From the NCBI GenBank assembly GCA_045649025.1, contig JAZRPB010000010.1:40138-104137 (forward strand): DNA of 64,000 nucleotides. Direction: 5' to 3'. How positions within the stretch are numbered: the stretch's first letter is position 1; every line of letters starts with the position of its first letter. A program made the position numbers and the translations under genes. Shown piece after piece: positions 1 to 7,461 of this stretch. The notes beneath the pieces are model-generated. The model made no database searches, was not told where the DNA came from, and saw only the letters and a list, made by a program, of their open reading frames with translations. Origin of the DNA: Ornithomonoglobus_A sp045649025 (lineage in GTDB: Bacteria; Bacillota; Clostridia; UBA1381).

Positions 1-1
1 T

Positions 2-106
2 TCAAAGGATTACTGTTCTTTGGAAAGTATACAGGTTGGCACACACGAAGCAAATCCAACTATGATAGAGTGCACAGACTGCACATCTTTTAAATTAAGA
101 GACTAA
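2..106 (+). CDS. C-terminal fragment of an unidentified protein
   Basis: An open frame enters from the left edge and stops with TAA at 104-106, leaving 34 residues. The tail contains THEANPTMIECTDCTSFKLRD-like residues, with a CxxC pair near the end. The other two forward frames also close early, but this one has the codon choices of neighbouring genes and is followed at once by hairpins that fit a gene end. The family cannot be recognised from so short a piece. It could be a chance frame, so confidence is moderate. Confidence 0.45.
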   Translation, partial: SKDYCSLESIQVGTHEANPTMIECTDCTSFKLRD

Positions 107-117
107 AAAAATGAGAC

Positions 118-177
118 TTTTATGAGGTGTACTCATAAAAACAGTTAAAGGTCGCGGTGAATTTCACTGCGACCTTT
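118..177 (+). terminator. Two tandem hairpins after the partial gene
   Basis: The first hairpin has TTTTATGAG (118-126) facing CTCATAAAA (132-140) with a 5-nt loop. The second has AAAGGTCGC (147-155) facing GCGACCTTT (169-177). The second ends in a short T-rich stretch and is the likelier terminator. From 178 to 295 I see only A+T-rich non-coding sequence. Confidence 0.6.
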
Positions 178-295
178 ATTCGTTAATAACATTTTTTAAA
201 AAAAATAACGCATACGGGATTGTGTGTATAAATTCGTTAGGTGCAAGTTTACACACATACCCTTTTCATTAAAGAAACGGTAATTTATTTAATAT

Positions 296-1267
296 TCAGT
301 TTTGCAAGCTAAATTTTACATTCTGTGATATATCAAAGATAATAAGTTTATCTGTATTAAGATTTTCTTTGTACATATCCACAGCTCTCACAGTATGGTT
401 ATTATAGGTTGTGTAATAGTAAATACCCTCATCTGTATTACAACACGAAGAATAATTTGTTATCTCATAACCGTCCCCTACCATTACACACCCTTTTTGC
501 TGATATACTGAATACAAAATATGAAAAAACTGATTTACTGTTTCCTCCTCACTGTTGCCATATACCGAATTAAGCTTGGTAAAGCTTGCCCTAACAAATC
601 TCGACATCGACGAGAGGTCCCCTGGTATTCCAATACCGCCCATTCCTCTGCTGTATGTTTTTAGCTCAATTTTATCAGAAAATCTGTTTTGCGGCTCTTT
701 TGGTGATACATTTATATAATTTGACAAATTAAACATTTGAATATCAAAGGCGGGGTTGTTTGTTAAAACTCCCACAGGATTTTCATACACCTTTAACCCG
801 CTGTGTGTCTGCTCAACAGTTAAAGACTTTTCCCTGTCTGCAAGCAACCAATGCAGAGGTGTTGGTGGTAAATCAGCACTTATTGGCTCATCGGTAATAT
901 TTATTTTGTAAAGTAGTGTTTTAGCTTCATTTATGGTGGCACATTGAGATAATATCCACGGTATAAGCTCAAATGATGCCACATTATCTTTATTGGGAAT
1001 ACATTTTTCATACTTTGCGTTATCTGGAAAATTTAACCCTGCAATACTTAATCCCATTTCATTTGTGGCATCAAAATATAACGGATACCCATTATACGGC
1101 AATGCCATGCCTATAACTGCATAATGCTTTTTTAGTACCTTTCCGTTTAAAAAACAAAAAGGAAAAAATCTGGGTGTTATAGTAACCTTTTCGCCAAAGG
1201 TGTGCTCATAGTCCAGATTTCTTCCAAAATAAAAGTTTTTATTTGTTACACATATTGCAGTACACAT
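296..1267 (-). CDS. Choloylglycine hydrolase family protein (bile salt hydrolase or penicillin V acylase)
   Basis: This is an N-terminal nucleophile amidase of 323 residues, the usual length for cytoplasmic Gram-positive bile salt hydrolases. Met1 precedes Cys2, the expected nucleophile after Met removal. The other residues of the known site are present: Arg16, Asp19, Asn79 (in GLNF), Asn170/171 (in LTNNP) and Arg226 (in SRFVRAS). No signal peptide is visible. The family cleaves the amide bond of conjugated bile acids or of penicillin V; sequence alone does not decide between them, although the RGMGGIGIPGD segment resembles bile salt hydrolases. The ribosome site is GGGGAT before the ATG. It lies 147 bp downstream of coaX on the same strand and may have its own promoter. 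Confidence 0.88.
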   Translation of the reverse strand: MCTAICVTNKNFYFGRNLDYEHTFGEKVTITPRFFPFCFLNGKVLKKHYAVIGMALPYNGYPLYFDATNEMGLSIAGLNFPDNAKYEKCIPNKDNVASFELIPWILSQCATINEAKTLLYKINITDEPISADLPPTPLHWLLADREKSLTVEQTHSGLKVYENPVGVLTNNPAFDIQMFNLSNYINVSPKEPQNRFSDKIELKTYSRGMGGIGIPGDLSSMSRFVRASFTKLNSVYGNSEEETVNQFFHILYSVYQQKGCVMVGDGYEITNYSSCCNTDEGIYYYTTYNNHTVRAVDMYKENLNTDKLIIFDISQNVKFSLQN

Positions 1268-1414
1268 AAAATATCCCCTTTTTTAGTTTATTTTATGTGT
1301 TTTATGGATTTTAATTCGCCAAGATTATAATAAAAACAATAATGGGCTTATTTGCAAAAAACGTAAACAAGGTTGCACTTATAAACGTGTCATTTTTTTG
1401 CTAACAGTCTAAAA

Positions 1415-2179
1415 TTATATGTTTTTATTATATATCACCATCAATCCTTTTAAGATTAACTCATCATCTAAAATAATCTTATTTTTACATAGCGGAACAA
1501 CAGTTGATGCAAGTCCGCCCGTGGCAATAACGGTTTTTACCTTACCCATTTCTTCTTCTATTCTTTCTATCATACCATCTATATATGACGCCGTTGAATA
1601 CAAAATTCCGCTCTTCATACTGTCTATGGTGTTTTTACCAAGCACGCTTTTGGGTGCATCAAGGCTTATTTTAGGCAGCTGCGATGTTCCGCCAACAAGC
1701 GAATTTAACGACACCTCAAGCCCTGGTATAATAACCGTGCCAACATAGTTTTTGTCTTTATCTATGGCTGAAATTGTGGTTGCTGTTCCCATATCAAAGA
1801 ATATAAGCGGTGTGGGATATTCATTAATTGCCGCAACTGCTCCAACCACAAGGTCTGCTCCAACCGAGGCGGGATTATCCATAACAATATTTAGTCCTGT
1901 TTTGAGACCTGGTCCAACCGACATTATTTCATTTAATGTGATTTTGTGTATTGCTTTCTTTATAACATTTGTTAAAGACGGAACAACCGATGATATAATT
2001 CCTCCATTAATATCTTCACATTTTACATTATAAATTTCCAATACATTCTTAAATTTTATGGCATATTCAAGCTCTGTTGCTTTATGATTGGTGGATAATC
2101 TTTCAGTAAAAACTATCCTGTTATTTTCAAAGCAACCTATAACTATATTGGTATTACCTACATCAATCGCAAGAATCAT
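1415..2179 (-). CDS. coaX: Type III pantothenate kinase
   Basis: CoaX phosphorylates pantothenate with ATP, the first committed step to coenzyme A, in the cytosol. The 254-residue protein has the ASKHA-fold signatures of type III kinases: DVGNTN at residues 6-11 (phosphate loop), GADL around 107-110 carrying the catalytic Asp109, and DMGTATT at 129-135. Its ATG overlaps the panD stop in an ATGA arrangement, so translation is probably coupled. It is the last gene of panB-panC-panD-coaX, which puts synthesis of pantothenate and its first use in one operon. Type III kinases are generally not feedback-inhibited by CoA. Confidence 0.96.
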   Translation of the reverse strand: MILAIDVGNTNIVIGCFENNRIVFTERLSTNHKATELEYAIKFKNVLEIYNVKCEDINGGIISSVVPSLTNVIKKAIHKITLNEIMSVGPGLKTGLNIVMDNPASVGADLVVGAVAAINEYPTPLIFFDMGTATTISAIDKDKNYVGTVIIPGLEVSLNSLVGGTSQLPKISLDAPKSVLGKNTIDSMKSGILYSTASYIDGMIERIEEEMGKVKTVIATGGLASTVVPLCKNKIILDDELILKGLMVIYNKNI

Positions 2180-2559
2180 CCAAGCTCACCATGCCTCTCA
2201 TATTCTGTTATTTTAGTTATTTTATTACAATCATCTACAAATAACACGGTTGGATTAAATTTCTTTGCTTCATCAGGTGTCATTTGTGCGTATGCCATTA
2301 TAATAACCTTATCGTTTTTTTGTACACATCTTGCCGCTGCACCGTTAATACAAACTATACCGCTGCCCCTTTCGCCGCAAATGGTGTATGTTTCAAATCG
2401 GCTTCCGTTGTTTATGTCAACAACCTGCACCTTTTCATATTCCATTATTCCCGATTTTTCCAAAAGCTCTTGGTCTATTGTTATAGAGCCAACATAGTTA
2501 AGCTCTGCTTGTGTAACAGTTGCACGATGTATTTTTGCTTTAAGCATTGTTATTTCCAT
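2176..2559 (-). CDS. panD: Aspartate 1-decarboxylase, pyruvoyl-dependent
   Basis: PanD makes beta-alanine from L-aspartate. The 127-residue proenzyme self-cleaves between Gly24 and Ser25, which becomes the pyruvoyl group; both residues are present (NYVGSITID), as are Lys9, Arg54 and Tyr58 of the known active site. The start at MEIT keeps the standard numbering and follows a good GGAGGG site. It sits 18 bp after panC and overlaps coaX by 4 bp. PanC, encoded just upstream in the operon, condenses its product with pantoate. Confidence 0.96.
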   Translation of the reverse strand: MEITMLKAKIHRATVTQAELNYVGSITIDQELLEKSGIMEYEKVQVVDINNGSRFETYTICGERGSGIVCINGAAARCVQKNDKVIIMAYAQMTPDEAKKFNPTVLFVDDCNKITKITEYERHGELG

Positions 2560-2577
2560 CTGTTTTCCCTCCTGTTT

Positions 2578-3417
2578 TTATATCGAGAAATTATCTATAA
2601 GTCTTGTTGTTCCAAATCTTACTGCAGCCGCACAAAGAACACTGCCATTAATTTTTTCAACAGGCTTTATTGTGAGCAAATCAACAATCTTTATATATTC
2701 AATGTTCGCCATAGGCTCACTGTTAATAACAGCAATAATTTTATCTATTACTGTTTTAGTGTCCCTTTCTCCGTTCTTTATAAGCTCTTTGCCAATTGTG
2801 AGTGCTTTGTTTATGATGGTTGCGGCTTCCCTCTCCTCTACACTTAAATATGTGTTGCGTGATGACTTTGCAAGTCCGTCTGCTTCACGCACAATAGGGC
2901 AACCCACAATCTCAACATTAACATTCAAATCCTCAACCATTCTTTTTATAACTGCAAGCTGTTGGGCATCCTTTTCTCCAAAGTATGCCTTGTTTGGCAT
3001 TGCAATATTAAAAAGCTTTAAAACAACAGTCTGAACACCGCGAAAATGCCCTGGTCGAGATGCACCGCACAAGTCCTCGGTTAAGATACTCATATCCACG
3101 TGTGTGCAAAATCTATCACCATACATTTCGCTCGGCTCGGGATTAAAAATTAAATCTGCACCCACACTCTCGCATAGCTTTTTATCACTTTCTATGTCCC
3201 TTGGGTATGTTGCCAAGTCCTCGTTTGGCCCAAATTGAATAGGGTTTACAAACACCGACACAACTGTTCTGTCATTTTCTTTTACAGAACGCTCTATAAG
3301 ACTTTTGTGTCCCTCGTGAAGGTAGCCCATTGTTGGAACAAGACCAACACTTTGCCCCTCGCTTTTCCATTTATTTACTAATTCCTTTACTTCCTTAATT
3401 GTTTTAACAAGTACCAT
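2578..3417 (-). CDS. panC: Pantothenate synthetase (pantoate-beta-alanine ligase)
   Basis: PanC joins pantoate and beta-alanine with ATP, through a pantoyl-adenylate, to give pantothenate. The 279-residue protein has the nucleotidyl-transferase motif PTMGYLHEGH at residues 28-37 (HIGH-like HEGH at 34-37), the FVNPIQFGPNEDLATYPR pantoate-binding region, and a KSSRN segment matching the family's second nucleotide motif. Length is normal. It follows panB by about 28 bp and precedes panD by 18 bp, in a leftward operon from the promoter at 4336-4364. Confidence 0.96.
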   Translation of the reverse strand: MVLVKTIKEVKELVNKWKSEGQSVGLVPTMGYLHEGHKSLIERSVKENDRTVVSVFVNPIQFGPNEDLATYPRDIESDKKLCESVGADLIFNPEPSEMYGDRFCTHVDMSILTEDLCGASRPGHFRGVQTVVLKLFNIAMPNKAYFGEKDAQQLAVIKRMVEDLNVNVEIVGCPIVREADGLAKSSRNTYLSVEEREAATIINKALTIGKELIKNGERDTKTVIDKIIAVINSEPMANIEYIKIVDLLTIKPVEKINGSVLCAAAVRFGTTRLIDNFSI

Positions 3418-3445
3418 TTATATCACCTTTTTATATTGGAATGTA

Positions 3446-4273
3446 TTAATATAACTTTCCAATTATTTCATCATCAATTTTAAATGTGTGCTCCTGTGTT
3501 GGAAATGCACCGCTTTGCACGTCGTTTTTGTATTGCTTGAAAGCTTCTTTCATTATTTCGCCCACATCTGCATATTTTTTAACAAATTTAGGACAAAAAT
3601 CACTAAACATTCCAAGCATATCCTGATACACTAAAACCTGTCCGTCGCAGCCTGCTCCCGCACCAATTCCTATGGTTGGAACAGACACTGTTTTTGTGAT
3701 AACCTCGGCAAGCTTTGCGGGGACACATTCCATAACAATAGCAAATGCACCTGCCTTTTCAACTGCCTTTGCATCCTCTATAATTTGCTTTGCACTCTCC
3801 TCGCTCTTGCCCTGTACCTTATGACCGCCAAAAACGTTGACGGATTGCGGTGTTAAGCCAATATGACCAACAACGGGAATAGATGCCTTCACTATTGCAC
3901 TTATCTGTTCTGTAACCGACGCACCGCCCTCAAGCTTTACGGCAGCGGCACCGCCCTCCTTTACAAGTCTTCCTGCGTTTTTAACTGCATCGTAAACTGA
4001 TGTCTGATACGACATAAATGGCATATCTGCAACAACAAGTGCATTTTTTGCACCTCTTGTAACTGCCCTTGTGTGATGAAGAATATCCTCCATTGTTACG
4101 GGAAGAGTATCCTCGTAGCCTAAAATAACCGTGCCGAGCGAATCGCCCACAAGAATTGAATTTATCCCTGCTTCGTCTATAAGTTTTGCAGTGGAATAAT
4201 CGTATGCGGTAAGCATAGTTATTTTCTCGCCCTTTTGCTTTTGCGATAAAAAAGTTGATACTGTGTTCTTCAT
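3446..4273 (-). CDS. panB: 3-methyl-2-oxobutanoate hydroxymethyltransferase
   Basis: PanB transfers a hydroxymethyl group from methylene-tetrahydrofolate to ketoisovalerate, the first step to pantoate. The protein begins MKNTVSTF and has the family motifs AYDYS, VGDSLG (Mg2+-binding Asp), LPVTMEDI, VKLEGG and GIGAGAGCDGQ. The reading frame is open upstream to a TTG at 4294 and an ATG at 4285. I place the start at 4273 because AAAGGA directly touches the 4285 ATG and so cannot serve it, and because homologues begin here. That gives 275 residues. It is the first gene of the pantothenate operon. Confidence 0.93.
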   Translation of the reverse strand: MKNTVSTFLSQKQKGEKITMLTAYDYSTAKLIDEAGINSILVGDSLGTVILGYEDTLPVTMEDILHHTRAVTRGAKNALVVADMPFMSYQTSVYDAVKNAGRLVKEGGAAAVKLEGGASVTEQISAIVKASIPVVGHIGLTPQSVNVFGGHKVQGKSEESAKQIIEDAKAVEKAGAFAIVMECVPAKLAEVITKTVSVPTIGIGAGAGCDGQVLVYQDMLGMFSDFCPKFVKKYADVGEIMKEAFKQYKNDVQSGAFPTQEHTFKIDDEIIGKLY

Positions 4274-4335
4274 TTTTATCTTCATTCCTTTCAAAACTGA
4301 TACTATTTTACCTTATGTAAATATAGTTCACGTAC

Positions 4336-4364
4336 ATTTTATCATAGTTTTATAATAATATCAA
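4336..4364 (-). promoter_or_regulatory. Promoter of panBCD-coaX
   Basis: On the minus strand TTGATA (4359-4364) and TAAAAT (4336-4341) are 17 bp apart, a good vegetative-type promoter about 60 bp before the panB start. It is divergent from the regulator promoter at 4400-4428. Confidence 0.6.
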
Positions 4365-4399
4365 TATTTTTTTGTTATTTGAGGTCAAAACTTAAAAGC

Positions 4400-4428
4400 T
4401 TGACAAAAAAACTAATATATGATAAAAT
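4400..4428 (+). promoter_or_regulatory. Promoter of the DtxR-type regulator
   Basis: TTGACA (4400-4405), a 17-bp spacer and TAAAAT (4423-4428) precede the gene at 4467. The start site would fall only about 30 bp before the ATG. Confidence 0.65.
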
Positions 4429-4466
4429 TTTTATAGTAAATTTATTGGTAAAATGAGGTGATGACA

Positions 4467-4835
4467 ATGTCTTTATACGAATCAGGAGAAAATTATCTTG
4501 AAACAATATTAATATTAAAAGAAAAATTCGGATATGTTCGTTCAATAGACATTGCCAGAGAGCTTAACGTATCAAAGCCGTCGGTAAGCCGTGCAGTAAG
4601 CGTTTTAAAGAATGATGGATATATCTCCTTCGACCAGAACGGAATGATTGTTTTAACAGATGAGGGCATAAAAGTTGCAAGTAAAATTTATGAACGTCAT
4701 AATATTATTACAAAGCACCTCATTTCACTTGGTGTAAGCGAGGAGGTTGCAAGCACTGATGCGTGTAAAATCGAACACGTTTTAAGCGATGAAACCTTCG
4801 AGAAGATTAAAAACATTGTTGATACTATTAAATAA
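4467..4835 (+). CDS. DtxR/MntR-family metal-dependent transcriptional regulator
   Basis: A 122-residue DNA-binding repressor of the DtxR/MntR family, controlling metal uptake or related genes. A winged helix lies at about residues 5-65 (RSIDIARELNVSKPSVSRAV is the recognition region), followed by the dimer/metal-binding helices. DACKIEHVLS resembles the DtxR site with a Cys where MntR has Glu, which hints at iron rather than manganese; this is an inference. The C-terminal SH3-like domain of DtxR is missing, as in MntR-length proteins. The ATG at 4467 is chosen over GTG 4458 and ATG 4461 because GAGGTG lies 6 bp before it. No feoA, feoB or mntH lies nearby. Confidence 0.88.
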   Translation: MSLYESGENYLETILILKEKFGYVRSIDIARELNVSKPSVSRAVSVLKNDGYISFDQNGMIVLTDEGIKVASKIYERHNIITKHLISLGVSEEVASTDACKIEHVLSDETFEKIKNIVDTIK

Positions 4836-4836
4836 T

Positions 4837-4869
4837 AAAAACCGACACATCAAAAATGTGTCGGTTTTT
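4837..4869 (+). terminator. Intrinsic terminator after the DtxR-type gene
   Basis: A perfect stem, ACCGACACAT (4841-4850) with ATGTGTCGGT (4856-4865), is flanked by A and T runs, so it may work in both directions. Confidence 0.9.
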
Positions 4870-4937
4870 CAATTCGTAAAAATTGTTTTATTAGAAATCT
4901 AAATTCAAGATAATATTGGGGTATTTTAATTTTCCTT

Positions 4938-5138
4938 TTATGTATTATCTTTCTTATCAGACCAGTCGGGCAATGCAATTACCATACACCAACCAACAAA
5001 TCCCAACAAGAAACTCCACCAAAAATAAGGTCTGGCATAAATCCCTTTATTATCAGCAATGCTTTCAAATTCTTTTGCAATAAAATAGTCAATTACAACG
5101 CATACTATAACTGATACTAGTGAAATTAATATTTCCAT
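4938..5138 (-). CDS. Small two-helix membrane protein
   Basis: A 66-residue protein with two hydrophobic segments, about residues 3-21 and 38-57, joined by a short charged loop. The second contains WWSFLLGFVGWCMVIALPD, a pattern I recognise from small uncharacterised clostridial membrane proteins. A GGAGGAG site precedes the ATG, which supports a real gene. It stands alone between the DtxR-type gene and the HTH gene. No function can be assigned. Confidence 0.7.
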   Translation of the reverse strand: MEILISLVSVIVCVVIDYFIAKEFESIADNKGIYARPYFWWSFLLGFVGWCMVIALPDWSDKKDNT

Positions 5139-5249
5139 AACTACTCCTCCATTTCTTTTATTTCCGTTTTTTACTTTTGTTCTATAATTTATGGTTTTTA
5201 CAAAACAACTTTTACTTCTTAAAATATATTATAGCCCATTTATGGGCAA

Positions 5250-5278
5250 TTGTCAAGCTAAAAACAACGTCTTATACT
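5250..5278 (+). promoter_or_regulatory. Promoter of the small HTH gene
   Basis: TTGTCA (5250-5255), 17 bp, TATACT (5273-5278). The palindrome GCCCATTTATGGGC at 5234-5247, just upstream of the -35 element, could be an operator. Confidence 0.55.
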
Positions 5279-5310
5279 TAATATATAGTAATTAAGTGGG
5301 AGAAGTCAAA

Positions 5311-5508
5311 ATGATTGTTTTTGATAAATTATGGGAAACTATGCGTATAAAAGGAATTTCTCAATATAAGTTAATAAAACAATATGGTTTTAGTACTGGG
5401 CAACTTGACAGGTTAAGAAAAAATGAAAATGTAAACTCATATACATTAAATACGTTGTGCGAAATTTTAGATTGCAAATTAGAGGACATAGCTGAATTTC
5501 GCAAATAA
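5311..5508 (+). CDS. XRE-type helix-turn-helix regulator
   Basis: A 65-residue protein that is almost entirely one Cro/CI-type helix-turn-helix: KGISQYKLIKQYGFSTGQLD covers the HTH and LNTLCEILDCKLEDI the following helices. This is the form of small YozG-like regulators. The ATG at 5311 is used rather than GTG 5296 because GGGAGAAG lies at a suitable distance before it. It has its own promoter and terminator, so it is monocistronic. Targets are unknown; the palindrome at 5234-5247 in its own promoter region suggests self-regulation. Confidence 0.8.
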   Translation: MIVFDKLWETMRIKGISQYKLIKQYGFSTGQLDRLRKNENVNSYTLNTLCEILDCKLEDIAEFRK

Positions 5509-5510
5509 AA

Positions 5511-5541
5511 ACAGTCGTTTTCGTGAAACGACTGTTTTTTT
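5511..5541 (+). terminator. Intrinsic terminator after the HTH gene
   Basis: ACAGTCGTTT (5511-5520) pairs with AAACGACTGT (5526-5535) across a 5-nt loop, followed by six T. Confidence 0.92.
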
Positions 5542-5552
5542 GATGGTAAACA

Positions 5553-5582
5553 TTGTAGGGACCGGCGTCCCCGACGGTCCGC
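5553..5582 (+). repeat. R3 dispersed hairpin repeat, copy 1
   Basis: TTGTAGGG followed by GACCG/CGGTC arms and a terminal GC. Related units lie at 42946-43000, 46780-46809 and 56357-56387. The arms differ between copies but stay complementary. Confidence 0.7.
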
Positions 5583-5630
5583 TTGCGATTTGTTCGTAGC
5601 GTAGCGGTGTGCGCATTTTATTTTAGCCTT

Positions 5631-7004
5631 TTAGCCTTCTAACTTCTTTATTGCCTCTATTGCAATTGCACATTCAACCCTCTTTTTCTCAAACTCGCAG
5701 GCAAGCTCGTAGGGCTTATTTATATCTCCGTTAAAGTTTACAGCATTTGCACTGCAGCCGCCGCTGCAATAGAATTTTGCAAAGCAGTTTTCACACTTTT
5801 TCTTTGTGTATACATTCGACCTCTCAAATATGTTTTTGATATCCTCATCAATTTTGCCCTCAAAAACCGTACCCATTTTATAGTCGGTATTTCCCACAAA
5901 CTGATGACACGGATATATATCACCCTGCGGTGATATTGCAAGGTATTCGTGTCCCGCTCCGCAGCCCGAAAGACGCTTTATTGCACACGGGCCTTGGTCG
6001 AGGTCAACCATAAAATGGAAGAAGTTAAACCAATTACCCTCTCGCCATCTCTTTATATATTCATCGGCAAGCTTTTCGTATTCTTTAAATACTGTTTGGA
6101 TATGCTCATCTCTTAAAGCATATTCCTCCTCATACGGTGCAACAACAGGCTCAACACTTGTTTGCTTAAAGCCAAGGTCGGCAAGGTGTATAACATCCTT
6201 TGCAAAGTCGACGTTGTGTGCGGTAAATGTGCCTCTAACATAATAATTGTCTTGATTTCTGCTCTTTGCCATTCTTTGAAACTTTGGCACAATAATATCA
6301 TATGAGCCTTTACCATTTACGGTTGGACGCATTTTATCGTGTGTTTCCTTTAAGCCGTCGAGAGATAAAACAACATTAGACATATTCTCGTTTATGTACT
6401 TTTCAATTTCACCATCGAGCAATACGCCGTTTGTTGTGATTGTAAATCTAAAGTTCTTGTTGTGCTTTTTGCCTTGCTCCTTTGCGTACTCGGTTATTTC
6501 CTTAACAACCTCAAAGTTCATAAGAGGCTCGCCGCCAAAATAGTCGATTTCTATATTATGACGGTTTTGGCTGTTTGCAATAACAAAGTCGATTGCCTTT
6601 TTGCCAACCTCACTGCTCATAAGGCATCTTCCGCCCTTATATTCTCCTGTGTCGCCAAAGCAATACTTGCAACGCAAATTACAGTCGTGAGCAATGTGTA
6701 TACACAAGGCCTTCACAACCGATTTTTTATTCCAGTTCTTTGCAATTTGGGCATAGCAGTCCTCGCAAAACAGCTGACCTGCCTCTGCTAGAGAACAAAT
6801 ATCGCTGTATGCGTCCTCTATTTCTTCCTTTGAATATTTTTTAGAAAGCTCATCTACTATAAATTCAGGACATCTGCTTTCTGCCACAAACGGCTCTATT
6901 ATGTAATCTAATACATCATACACAACATCATCTACCACGTGCACTGCACCTGAATAGACATCAAGCACAATATCAAGTCCCATTTGCTTATATTTATGTA
7001 TCAA
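5631..7004 (-). CDS. scfB: SCIFF peptide maturase, radical SAM/SPASM enzyme
   Basis: A 457-residue radical SAM enzyme that forms thioether cross-links in the SCIFF peptide encoded just upstream (7202-7345). CNLRCKYC near residues 109-116 is the CxxxCxxC site for the SAM-binding iron-sulphur cluster. The C-terminal third has the Cys-rich SPASM region, including CGAGHEY, YPCHQF and CENCFAKFYCSGGC, for auxiliary clusters. The N-terminal part, with YSGAVHVVDD, looks like the peptide-recognition domain typical of this family. The start is TTG at 7004, 8 bp after AGAGGA; the first ATG is seven codons later. A terminator-like hairpin and an R1 repeat separate it from scfA. Confidence 0.93.
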   Translation of the reverse strand: MIHKYKQMGLDIVLDVYSGAVHVVDDVVYDVLDYIIEPFVAESRCPEFIVDELSKKYSKEEIEDAYSDICSLAEAGQLFCEDCYAQIAKNWNKKSVVKALCIHIAHDCNLRCKYCFGDTGEYKGGRCLMSSEVGKKAIDFVIANSQNRHNIEIDYFGGEPLMNFEVVKEITEYAKEQGKKHNKNFRFTITTNGVLLDGEIEKYINENMSNVVLSLDGLKETHDKMRPTVNGKGSYDIIVPKFQRMAKSRNQDNYYVRGTFTAHNVDFAKDVIHLADLGFKQTSVEPVVAPYEEEYALRDEHIQTVFKEYEKLADEYIKRWREGNWFNFFHFMVDLDQGPCAIKRLSGCGAGHEYLAISPQGDIYPCHQFVGNTDYKMGTVFEGKIDEDIKNIFERSNVYTKKKCENCFAKFYCSGGCSANAVNFNGDINKPYELACEFEKKRVECAIAIEAIKKLEG

Positions 7005-7031
7005 TGAAAAATTCCTCTTTTCGTTTTTCTA

Positions 7032-7143
7032 AAGATAAAAAAGTCACTATCGTGATGGTCGTTCGCACGCTCACTTCCATAAGTAGACTTTTTTGTAATT
7101 TAGGAAATTACAACTTAAAAGCAGTAATTTCCTAAAAGATAAA
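7032..7143 (+). repeat. R1 dispersed repeat, copy A
   Basis: About 110 bp with two hairpins: AAAAAAGTC (7037-7045) pairs with GACTTTTTT (7086-7094), and TTTAGGAAATTAC (7099-7111) pairs perfectly with GTAATTTCCTAAA (7124-7136). Near-identical sequence occurs inverted at 16074-16184, and a shortened copy lies at 26241-26322. Here it lies between scfA and scfB. Confidence 0.85.
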
Positions 7144-7184
7144 GAAAAGTGCATCAAAACAACGGCACACCGCATTTTGATGCA
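7144..7184 (-). terminator. Terminator or attenuator between scfA and scfB
   Basis: TGCATCAAAA (7150-7159) and TTTTGATGCA (7175-7184) form a perfect 10-bp stem, followed on the minus strand by a T-rich run. It comes directly after scfA. Partial read-through would give more peptide than maturase. Confidence 0.75.
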
Positions 7185-7201
7185 TCTTCTTATAAATTCA
7201 A

Positions 7202-7345
7202 TTATTCAGCGTGCTCACACTTCTGGTTTGCAACTGTGCAAGATGTCTTACAAGCTGATTGACAAGAAGTTTGGCACTCACCGCAACCGCCGTGCTTTGC
7301 ACTATCCTTTAAGCTAGCCTTATTTAAAGTCTTTACGTGTTTCAT
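7202..7345 (-). CDS. scfA: SCIFF ribosomally made peptide precursor (six Cys in about 45 residues)
   Basis: A 47-residue peptide beginning MKHVKTLNKAS. Six Cys lie at 21, 24, 28, 32, 36 and 43, in a GGCGECQTSCQSACKTSC arrangement that is diagnostic of SCIFF precursors. In the known family a radical SAM enzyme links Cys thiols to nearby residues. The final biological role of SCIFF peptides is not established to my knowledge. AAAGGA lies 9 bp before the ATG. The gene is short enough to be missed by length cut-offs. The maturase scfB follows on the same strand. Confidence 0.95.
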   Translation of the reverse strand: MKHVKTLNKASLKDSAKHGGCGECQTSCQSACKTSCTVANQKCEHAE

Positions 7346-7461
7346 ATTATACATTCCTTTCTGCAGATATGTTTTTTGATATGAGTATATACACTCGTTA
7401 ATAAAAGTATATCATAATTTTTTCAAAAAAGAAAGTCTTTTTTGAAATTTTTATTATTTTT

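Noticed and set aside
7202..7345. Metallothionein or bacteriocin as the identity of the Cys-rich peptide
   Set aside because: The exact SCIFF spacing and the adjacent SPASM maturase make SCIFF the much better explanation.
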